7,187 bases of DNA, taken from positions 5,687 through 12,873 of the forward strand of contig FR888031.1 in NCBI GenBank assembly GCA_000431335.1. Direction: 5' to 3'. The stretch is from Clostridium sp. CAG:343 (lineage in GTDB: Bacteria > Bacillota > Clostridia > TANB77 > CAG-508). Position numbers and translations under genes: made by a program. The notes beneath the pieces are model-generated. The model did not search any database. It worked only from the letters and a program-made list of their open reading frames with translations, and had not been told where the DNA came from. This document shows positions 1-5,050 of the stretch, one piece after another (positions within the stretch are counted from its first letter, which is position 1; each line of letters starts with the position of its first letter).

Positions 1-788
1 ACGTGTGGCTTGGAAATGCACAAAGCTTAATAGAAGCAGGAACAGTAACATTACAAGATTCTATTTGTTGTCGTGATGACATAATGATATATTTAATAAA
101 ACAAGGTTTACCACCAAACCCAGCTTTTAAAATAATGGAAACAGTACGTAAAGGAAAAGCATTAAAAGATCCTGCAAAATGGGAAGAATATAAAACATTA
201 ATGAAAGAGCACAACGTACCAGAATGGTATATAAAATCATGTGAAAAAATAAAATACATGTTCCCAAAAGCACATGCGGCAGCATATGTAACAAATGCAT
301 TTAGAATAGCATGGTTTAAAGTACACCAACCATTAGCATATTATGCAGCATATTTTTCAATCAGAGCAGATGAATTTGATAGTGACTGCATGATATTTGG
401 AAAAGAAAAAGTAAAAAATAAAATGAAAGAAATAGACTTACAAGGAAATAATGCAACAGTAAAAGACAAAAACATGTATTCAATACTAGAACTAGTATTA
501 GAAATGTATGAAAGAGGATATGAATTTTTGCCGATGGATTTATATAAATCACATGCAAGCAAATTTTTAGTAGAAGAAGGAAAAATAAGACCCCCATTAA
601 ATAGTATACCAGGACTAGGAACAGTAGCAGCAGAAGGAATTGCCAAAGCCAGAGAAGAAGGAAAATTCATGTCAATAGATGATTTAAAAATACGTTCTAA
701 AGTAGGAAACTCAGTAACAGACCTATTAAAAAAATATGGTTGCTTAGAAGGAATGAGCCAAAGTAATCAAATGAGTTTATTTGGATGA
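1..788 (+). CDS. polC: DNA polymerase III alpha subunit, PolC type (C-terminal part, 5' partial)
   Basis: This is the C-terminal ~18% of PolC, the replicative DNA polymerase of low-GC Gram-positive bacteria (full proteins are about 1,430 aa). The reading frame enters from the left edge. The GTG at position 3 is an internal valine codon (the family has DVWLGNAQ here), not a start. Counting from that codon, visible hallmarks are VWLGNAQ (1-7), the very conserved FPKAHAAAYVTNAFRIAWFK (87-106) followed by HQPLAYYAAYFSIRADEFD, and a helix-hairpin-helix-like segment IPGLGTVAAEGIAKA (202-216). The tail SNQMSLF-G matches the family's usual SNQ-SLF ending plus one extra glycine. The DNA polymerase catalytic core and the 3'-5' exonuclease lie outside the window. 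The TGA stop sits inside the left 52-bp inverted repeat. rimP and nusA, the usual downstream partners of polC, are absent. Family assignment is certain. Confidence 0.96.
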   Translation, partial: VWLGNAQSLIEAGTVTLQDSICCRDDIMIYLIKQGLPPNPAFKIMETVRKGKALKDPAKWEEYKTLMKEHNVPEWYIKSCEKIKYMFPKAHAAAYVTNAFRIAWFKVHQPLAYYAAYFSIRADEFDSDCMIFGKEKVKNKMKEIDLQGNNATVKDKNMYSILELVLEMYERGYEFLPMDLYKSHASKFLVEEGKIRPPLNSIPGLGTVAAEGIAKAREEGKFMSIDDLKIRSKVGNSVTDLLKKYGCLEGMSQSNQMSLFG

Positions 789-836
789 CACATGGGGGAC
801 AGGTCTTAAATGTCTCATAATTATGTCGAAATTTGT
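785..836 (+). repeat. Left copy of a 52-bp inverted repeat (REP-like)
   Basis: This 52-bp sequence reappears as its reverse complement at 2375-2426, with mismatches only at 794 and 832 (50/52 identical). It starts at the last codons of polC and supplies the TGA stop (786-788). The first part can fold: 785-793 (ATGACACAT) pairs with 810-818 (ATGTCTCAT) over 9 positions with one central C-C mismatch, enclosing GGGGACAGGTCTT. An outer part (819-836) carries TGTCGAA. An imperfect palindrome with a GGGAC-type head is reminiscent of REP elements mobilised by IS200-like (RAYT/TnpA_REP) transposases. That link is inference, because no such transposase is encoded here. Confidence 0.9.
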
Positions 837-865
837 AGAAATATAATAAACGAGAGAGGAAAAGT

Positions 866-1180
866 ATGATGTTTAACACTCAAACCATTAGTTTTCAAGA
901 ATTATTTAGTATGAGAAATATAATCTTATATTTTATATGTATAAATATATTTGGATTCTTTATAATGTGGCTAGATAAAAGAAAAGCTAAAAAAGGAGCA
1001 TGGAGAATTCCAGAAAAAACATTGTTTATCATAACTGCGTTAGGAGGAGGAATTGGAACAATTGCAGGGATGTATACCTTTAAACATAAAACAAAAAAAA
1101 TTCAATTTGTAATAGGTTTTCCGTTTATTACAATACTTGAAATTGTGACAATTATATATTTTGCGTTCTATAATAAATAA
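866..1180 (+). CDS. DUF1294 family small membrane protein
   Basis: This 104-aa protein belongs to DUF1294, a family of small integral membrane proteins of unknown function. Three hydrophobic segments are visible at about 17-36, 51-69 and 80-101. The family signature is complete: MWLDKRKAKKG (34-44) after the first segment, WRIPE (46-50) before the second, GGGIG (60-64) inside it, and the basic loop FKHKTKK (72-78) before the third. The usual length is 85-120 aa, so it is intact. An AGAGAGGA ribosome-binding site (853-860) lies 5 bp upstream of ATG 866. A second ATG follows at once (869) and is an equally good start. The gene stands alone, starting 30 bp after the left inverted repeat and closed by a terminator at 1188. 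A TATAAT at 842-847 may be its -10 box, but no convincing -35 precedes it. Function cannot be inferred. Confidence 0.9.
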   Translation: MMFNTQTISFQELFSMRNIILYFICINIFGFFIMWLDKRKAKKGAWRIPEKTLFIITALGGGIGTIAGMYTFKHKTKKIQFVIGFPFITILEIVTIIYFAFYNK

Positions 1181-1187
1181 TTTTAAT

Positions 1188-1221
1188 AAAAAGAATTGGA
1201 GATTCCGATTCTTTTTATTTT
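1188..1221 (+). terminator. Rho-independent terminator after the DUF1294 gene
   Basis: A 13-bp stem pairs 1188-1200 (AAAAAGAATTGGA) with 1204-1216 (TCCGATTCTTTTT), with one T-G wobble and a 3-nt loop (GAT). It continues into a T-rich run. The A-tract on the left arm means it could also stop transcription arriving on the other strand. It begins 7 bp after the stop codon of the DUF1294 gene. Confidence 0.88.
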
Positions 1222-1441
1222 GTAGAAAAATATTTCGAGTAATACAAATCCTTTGTACAGAAAAATTCTTTAAGAAACCTTGATAACAAGTGAAATACGT
1301 ATAATTTTATAGTACGTACAACTATTATTGATGTATATTACAAAATTCATTAAATGTGGGGTTGTGTTTTAAAAAAAAGATAAACATAAAAGTAAAAAAA
1401 ATAAAATTTACATAAAAAAAATCATTAAGAATAAATTGACA

Positions 1442-1508
1442 TGTGAATAACTTAAAAACTGAAAAAGCCTATTTTGAGTTATTCACAAAGTTATCCACAG
1501 TTTCCACA
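1442..1508. promoter_or_regulatory. DnaA-box cluster containing a 16-bp inverted repeat
   Basis: Exact matches to the DnaA box TTATNCACA are at 1442-1450 (minus strand, TGTGAATAA), 1479-1487 (TTATTCACA) and 1491-1499 (TTATCCACA, the strongest form). A degenerate fourth at 1500-1508 (GTTTCCACA, 7/9) abuts the third. The first two boxes are the ends of a longer inverted repeat: 1442-1457 pairs with 1472-1487 over 16 bp with one T-G wobble, around a 14-nt centre. Tight, same-direction boxes beside AT-rich DNA are typical of bacterial origins and of DnaA-titration or regulatory sites. The matches are seen directly. DnaA binding is inference, and no dnaA or dnaN gene is nearby. Confidence 0.72.
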
Positions 1509-1742
1509 AAAACAATATTAAATATTAGCAGTAAAAAACAAGTAACATAATGCAAAAAGAATTACATAATTGTAATTGAAATGAAATATATTTGAAATAA
1601 ATAAATGAAAAAAATGGAGAAATTTATAATATATTGAATAAAAATCATGAAAACTGTTTTAAAAAATAATAATTAAATATGGGGTTTGAAACATATCTGT
1701 TATAAATTTGTAATATAAAAACTTTGCAATCAAAATATCAAT

Positions 1743-1751
1743 TGTGGATAA
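1743..1751 (-). promoter_or_regulatory. DnaA box (consensus), minus strand
   Basis: TGTGGATAA is the reverse complement of TTATCCACA, the high-affinity DnaA 9-mer. It lies about 235 bp right of the main cluster, across AT-rich DNA, and faces it. It is 76 bp upstream of the rhodanese start codon, so it could instead be a DnaA-responsive operator for that gene. Confidence 0.6.
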
Positions 1752-1826
1752 TTATAAAATAACTAAAATAGAAAAATATCATATAATAATATAAAAGAAT
1801 AAAAAAAGTCGAATGGAGAGATAAGT

Positions 1827-2180
1827 ATGTGGAATAGATTAAGATGTATGTTGACACAGAGGTTAAATCGAACAATGGGAAAAAATGATATTAATATAGA
1901 AGAAATGCAAAAAATGATTAGACAAGGAGCGACTTTAGTAGACGTAAGAAGTCCTCAAGAATACAAAGAGGGGCATTTGAAAAAAACAAAGTTAATACCA
2001 GAGTATGAGATTATAAAGACATGTAAATATGAATTAAAAGATAAAAGTGCAGTAATTATTGTATATTGCTCAACTGGATCAAGGAGTAAAAAAGCACAAA
2101 GAAAGTTAGAAAAAATGGGATACAAGAATGTATATAATGTATACAATGGAATTCAAAATTTTAATTTAGATGTTTTATAA
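1827..2180 (+). CDS. Single-domain rhodanese-like protein (putative sulfurtransferase)
   Basis: This 117-aa protein is one rhodanese domain, the fold that carries sulfane sulfur as a cysteine persulfide. Visible signatures are LVDVRSPQEYKEGHL (37-51) and the active-site loop CSTGSRS (81-87), with Cys81 as the predicted sulfur acceptor. KMGYKNVYNVYNGIQNF (96-112) is the usual C-terminal strand-turn motif. Two deviations from the common form are seen: YNGI replaces the usual GGI, and the stretch after GHL (KKTKLIPEYEI) lacks the usual small-residue PGA-x-x-IP pattern. The ~20-aa basic N-terminus (MWNRLRCMLTQRLNR) is not clearly a membrane segment or signal, so a cytoplasmic protein is likely. 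GGAGAG (1815-1820) lies 6 bp upstream of ATG 1827. The gene stands alone inside the repeat-bracketed segment, with no thiamine, molybdenum-cofactor or tRNA-thiolation partner to indicate a sulfur acceptor. Confidence 0.9.
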   Translation: MWNRLRCMLTQRLNRTMGKNDINIEEMQKMIRQGATLVDVRSPQEYKEGHLKKTKLIPEYEIIKTCKYELKDKSAVIIVYCSTGSRSKKAQRKLEKMGYKNVYNVYNGIQNFNLDVL

Positions 2181-2292
2181 ACATGTATTTAAGTTCATAT
2201 ATCATGGTAACTATAACCTTCAAAATATTATAGGTAACTTTTGTTAGATATTAACAAAAAGCTTAAAATATAGAGAGTTAAAATTAAAACTA

Positions 2293-2321
2293 TTGAGATT
2301 TTAAAATTTATGTGTTAGAAT
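2293..2321 (+). promoter_or_regulatory. Probable sigma-A promoter of the lepA operon
   Basis: TTGAGA (2293-2298) and TAGAAT (2316-2321) are separated by 17 bp, each one base from consensus. TG at 2313-2314, one base before the -10 hexamer, makes an extended -10 (TGTTAGAAT). Transcription would start near 2328, giving a leader of about 108 nt that includes the whole right inverted repeat. It is the best promoter candidate between the rhodanese and lepA genes. Confidence 0.55.
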
Positions 2322-2326
2322 AAATC

Positions 2327-2335
2327 TGTGAATAA
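2327..2335 (-). promoter_or_regulatory. DnaA-box 9-mer at the predicted lepA transcription start
   Basis: TGTGAATAA is the reverse complement of TTATTCACA, the same variant as the two boxes in the 16-bp inverted repeat. It begins 5 bp after the proposed -10 box, where bound DnaA would be expected to hinder initiation. Match seen directly; binding and regulation are inferred. Confidence 0.45.
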
Positions 2336-2374
2336 AAGAAAAATATAAAGAGAGATAAACATTTAAAATTTGGG

Positions 2375-2426
2375 ACAAAATTCGACATAATTATGAGACA
2401 TTTAAGACCTGTCCCCAATGTGTCAT
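2375..2426 (-). repeat. Right copy of the 52-bp inverted repeat (REP-like)
   Basis: This is the reverse complement of 785-836 with 50/52 positions matching. It can form the same hairpin: 2393-2401 (ATGAGACAT) with 2418-2426 (ATGTGTCAT), one G-G mismatch. Its outer end stops exactly before the lepA ribosome-binding site GGAGGT (2427-2432), so the hairpin would sit at the end of the lepA leader. An ATG within it (2418) is in frame with lepA but has no ribosome-binding site. The first 14 bp (2375-2388) recur at 7045-7058. Confidence 0.9.
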
Positions 2427-2435
2427 GGAGGTAAG

Positions 2436-4250
2436 ATGAACGGAAATAGACAAGATAGAATTAGAAATTTTAGTATTATAGCACATATAGATCATGGAAA
2501 GTCAACTTTAGCAGATAGATTGATTGAGATGACGGGTGTTTTGTCTAAAAGAGAAATGGAAAGTCAAGTTTTAGATAATATGGAAATTGAGAAGGAAAGA
2601 GGAATAACTATAAAGTCTCAAGCTGTTAGAATGATTTATAAGGCTAAAGATGGACAAGAATATACTTTTAATTTAATAGATACACCAGGTCATGTTGATT
2701 TTAATTATGAGGTTTCTAGAAGTTTAGCAGCATGTGATGGAGCGATTTTGGTGGTGGATTCGAGTCAAGGTGTTGAGGCACAAACTTTAGCAAATGTATA
2801 TTTAGCTATAGATAATAATTTGGAGATTTTACCAGTGTTAAATAAAATTGATTTGCCTAATGCTAGAGTAGATGAAGTGAAAAAAGAAATTGAAGATATT
2901 ATTGGAATTCCTGCTGAAGATGCACCATGTATTTCTGCTAAATCAGGACTTAATGTAGAACAAGTGTTAGAGAGGATTGTAACAGATTTACCTGCACCAA
3001 ATGGCGATGAAAATGCAAAGGCAAAATGCTTAATATTTGATTCTTATTATGATAATTATAAAGGTGCTGTAGCATATGTTAGAGTGGTTGACGGAAAAAT
3101 AAAAGTTGGAGACGAAATTAAATTAATGGCGGCAAATAAGGAATTTGTTGTTGCAGAAGTTGGGTACTTTTTGCCAGGTAATTATATGCCAACACAAGAA
3201 ATAAAGGCAGGAGAAGTTGGATATATCGCAGCAAGTATAAAAAATTTATCAGACATTCATGTTGGAGATACAATTACATTAAAGGAAAATCCAGCAGATG
3301 AACCGCTAAAAGGATATAAAAAGGTCACACCTATGGTATATTGCGGGCTATATCCAATTGATGGTAGTCAGTATGAAGATTTAAAAGAAGCATTGGAAAA
3401 ATTGAAATTAAATGATGCAGCTTTAGAATATGAGGCAGAATCGTCAGCAGCATTAGGATTTGGATTTAGATGTGGTTTTTTAGGATTATTACATTTAGAA
3501 ATTATTGAAGAAAGATTGGATAGAGAATTTGATTTAGGCTTAATTACAACAGCGCCATCTGTTATCTATAAAGTATATAAAACAGATGGAACAATTATAG
3601 AATTGTATAATCCAGAAGATTTACCGACTAGCCAGGAGATTTCTTATATTGAAGAACCATTTGTAACAGCAAATATATTAACACCAAAAGATTATGTTGG
3701 AAACATTATGGAATTATGCCAAAGAAGAAGAGGCATATATATTGATATGAAATATTTAGATGAAAACAGAGTAACTTTAATTTATGAAATGCCTTTGAAT
3801 GAAATAATATATGATTTTTTTGATAATCTAAAATCAAAAACAAAAGGATATGCATCTTTAGATTATGAATTTAAGGAATATAAAAAATCAAATTTAGTAA
3901 AATTAGATATTTATATAAATGGAGAAAAAGTAGATGCATTAAGTTTTATTGTTCATAAAGATAGTAGTTATGAAAGAGGAAAGAAAATGGTAGAAAAATT
4001 AAAAACAGTTATACCAAGAAAATTATTCAAAATACCTATTCAAGCAGCTATTGGAGGACAAGTTATAGCAAGAGAAACAATTTCAGCAATGAGAAAAGAT
4101 GTGTTAGCTAAATGCTATGGTGGAGATATTACAAGAAAGAAAAAATTATTAGAAAAACAAAAAAGAGGAAAGAAAAAAATGCGTGAAATAGGAAATGTAG
4201 AGATACCACAAGAAGCATTTTTATCTGTTCTGAAATTAGATGATGAATAA
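2436..4250 (+). CDS. lepA: Elongation factor 4 (LepA), ribosome-associated translational GTPase
   Basis: This 604-aa protein has the normal LepA length and is complete. LepA is a GTPase that binds the ribosome, can back-translocate it in vitro and is linked to stress tolerance and ribosome assembly. All G motifs are present: AHIDHGKST (16-24, P-loop), RGITI (55-59, switch I), DTPGH (82-86), NKID (136-139) and SAKSG (167-171). Domain II and the EF-G-like domains follow, including LGFGFRCGFLGLLHLEI. The LepA-specific C-terminal domain ends with YGGDITRKKKLLEKQKRGKK and GNVEIPQEAF. The start at 2436 is chosen because MNGNRQDRIRNFS matches the usual LepA N-terminus and GGAGGT (2427-2432) precedes it. 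The in-frame ATG at 2418 lies in the repeat and lacks such a site. rlmB follows after 16 bp. The common Firmicutes neighbours hemW and hrcA are absent. Confidence 0.98.
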   Translation: MNGNRQDRIRNFSIIAHIDHGKSTLADRLIEMTGVLSKREMESQVLDNMEIEKERGITIKSQAVRMIYKAKDGQEYTFNLIDTPGHVDFNYEVSRSLAACDGAILVVDSSQGVEAQTLANVYLAIDNNLEILPVLNKIDLPNARVDEVKKEIEDIIGIPAEDAPCISAKSGLNVEQVLERIVTDLPAPNGDENAKAKCLIFDSYYDNYKGAVAYVRVVDGKIKVGDEIKLMAANKEFVVAEVGYFLPGNYMPTQEIKAGEVGYIAASIKNLSDIHVGDTITLKENPADEPLKGYKKVTPMVYCGLYPIDGSQYEDLKEALEKLKLNDAALEYEAESSAALGFGFRCGFLGLLHLEIIEERLDREFDLGLITTAPSVIYKVYKTDGTIIELYNPEDLPTSQEISYIEEPFVTANILTPKDYVGNIMELCQRRRGIYIDMKYLDENRVTLIYEMPLNEIIYDFFDNLKSKTKGYASLDYEFKEYKKSNLVKLDIYINGEKVDALSFIVHKDSSYERGKKMVEKLKTVIPRKLFKIPIQAAIGGQVIARETISAMRKDVLAKCYGGDITRKKKLLEKQKRGKKKMREIGNVEIPQEAFLSVLKLDDE

Positions 4251-4266
4251 AAATAAGGAGGAAATA

Positions 4267-5031
4267 ATGCAAGAAAAAGGAAAAGAAAAAACAATATATG
4301 CAGATCAAATAGAAGGTAGAAATTCAGTATTGGAATTATTAGAAAGTGGTAAAGATATAAATAAAATATTTGTAACAAAGGGAGAAAAACATGGCTCAAT
4401 ACATAAAATTATAGCTAAAGCAAGAGAAAGAAAGATAATTATAGTAGAAAAAGATAAAAGACAAATGGAAGAAATGGCTCAAACTCAAAACTACCAAGGA
4501 GTTATTGCTATAGTCCCACCTTTTGAATATTGTGAAATAGAAGATATTTTAAATGAGGCTAAAAAAAGAAAAGAAGAACCATTTGTATTAATTTTAGATG
4601 GAATAGAAGATCCACATAATTTAGGCTCTATAATAAGAACTGCTGAGACAGCAGGAGTTCATGGAATCATAATTCCAAAAAGAAGAGCGGCTTTAGTGAA
4701 TGCAACAGTAAATAAAGCTTCAGCAGGTGCAGTAGAACACATGAAAATTGCTAGAGTCACAAACATAACAGATAGTATTGAAAAACTAAAAAATGAAGGA
4801 TTGTGGATTTGCGGTACAGATATTAATGCAAATAAATACTATTATGAGCAAGACTTAACAGGAGCTTTAGGAATTGTCATTGGTAATGAAGGGAACGGGA
4901 TAAGTGAAAAAGTGAAAAAAAATTGTGACTTTTTAGTAAAAATACCTATGAAGGGAAAAATAACATCATTAAATGCTTCTGTATCAGCTGGAATTATTAT
5001 ATATGAATCAGTAGAACAAAGATTAAAATAA
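4267..5031 (+). CDS. rlmB: TrmH-family 2'-O-ribose methyltransferase, probably RlmB (23S rRNA Gm2251)
   Basis: This 254-aa SPOUT-class (TrmH) enzyme uses S-adenosylmethionine to methylate a ribose 2'-OH. The RlmB subgroup acts on G2251 in the 23S rRNA P-loop. The N-terminal substrate-binding domain begins with IEGRNSVLELLES (15-27). The knotted catalytic domain shows motif 1 DPHNLGSIIRTAETAG (115-130, Asn118 and catalytic Arg124), motif 2 LGIVIGNEGNGIS (201-213) and motif 3 IPMKGKITSLNASVSAG (226-242). Length and domain order fit RlmB. A tRNA-specific or YacO-type paralogue cannot be fully excluded. The start at 4267 has a perfect AAGGAGG (4255-4261) 5 bp upstream. An earlier in-frame ATG (4240) overlaps lepA and has no site. 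Its place after lepA and before a probable rRNA operon fits a ribosome role, although in many Firmicutes the gene follows cysS-mrnC. Confidence 0.93.
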   Translation: MQEKGKEKTIYADQIEGRNSVLELLESGKDINKIFVTKGEKHGSIHKIIAKARERKIIIVEKDKRQMEEMAQTQNYQGVIAIVPPFEYCEIEDILNEAKKRKEEPFVLILDGIEDPHNLGSIIRTAETAGVHGIIIPKRRAALVNATVNKASAGAVEHMKIARVTNITDSIEKLKNEGLWICGTDINANKYYYEQDLTGALGIVIGNEGNGISEKVKKNCDFLVKIPMKGKITSLNASVSAGIIIYESVEQRLK

Positions 5032-5050
5032 TTTAAAAGGAGAAAAAATT

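Larger units (their letters stand above)
1222..1814. other. ~600-bp AT-rich non-coding region with origin-like features
   Basis: No open reading frame with a ribosome-binding site was found in this stretch on either strand, and no tRNA or known riboswitch could be recognised. It is extremely AT-rich, with long A-runs at about 1369-1430. The recognisable elements are a pair of TACGTA palindromes (1296-1301 and 1313-1318), the DnaA-box cluster at 1442-1508, and one more DnaA box at 1743-1751 on the minus strand. Between them (1510-1740) is plain AT-rich DNA that could act as an easily melted segment. The rhodanese promoter should also lie here. A weak candidate is TTGAAA (1686-1691), 17 bp, TGTAAT (1709-1714). 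Confidence 0.7.
2181..2435. other. Intergenic region between the rhodanese gene and lepA
   Basis: This 255-bp stretch has no open reading frame of note. It holds an AT-rich 8-bp stem (2239-2246 with 2252-2259) without a following T-run, the probable lepA promoter, a DnaA-box 9-mer, the right copy of the inverted repeat and the lepA ribosome-binding site. No convincing terminator follows the rhodanese gene, so read-through into lepA is possible. Confidence 0.6.

Noticed and set aside
341..670. Minus-strand open frames over polC (341-670 and 361-597), and others over lepA/rlmB (4115-4399) and the 623-aa gene (5023-5286, 5542-5820, 6508-6789).
   Set aside because: All lie opposite well-supported genes, are rich in F, L, I and S as expected from the complement of A-rich codons, and lack convincing ribosome-binding sites.
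697..879. Minus-strand 60-codon frame across the end of polC and the left repeat.
   Set aside because: It has low-complexity hydrophobic content, overlaps the polC end and the repeat, and shows no recognisable motif.
1280..1305. TTGATA and TATAAT as a promoter.
   Set aside because: The spacing is only 14 bp, too short for a normal sigma-A promoter, and no gene follows for 500 bp.
1436..1441. Exact TTGACA as the -35 of a promoter reading into the DnaA-box region.
   Set aside because: No acceptable -10 hexamer lies 15-19 bp downstream. The last base adjoins the first DnaA box, so the match may be accidental.
1222..1814. Calling the non-coding region the chromosomal origin oriC.
   Set aside because: The DnaA boxes and AT-richness fit, but dnaA, dnaN, rpmH and gyrase genes are all absent and genome-wide skew cannot be seen. 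It is reported only as origin-like.
1955..2146. Minus-strand 63-codon frame inside the rhodanese gene.
   Set aside because: It is the antisense shadow of a gene with clear rhodanese motifs.
2239..2259. Hairpin TTTTGTTA / TAACAAAA as a terminator for the rhodanese gene.
   Set aside because: The stem is almost all A-T, and no T-run follows on the + strand.
2418..2435. Earlier in-frame ATG for lepA (six extra residues).
   Set aside because: It lies in the inverted repeat without a ribosome-binding site. The start at 2436 has GGAGGT and matches the family N-terminus.
4240..4266. Earlier in-frame ATG for rlmB overlapping the lepA end.
   Set aside because: There is no ribosome-binding site before it, whereas 4267 has a perfect AAGGAGG at ideal spacing.
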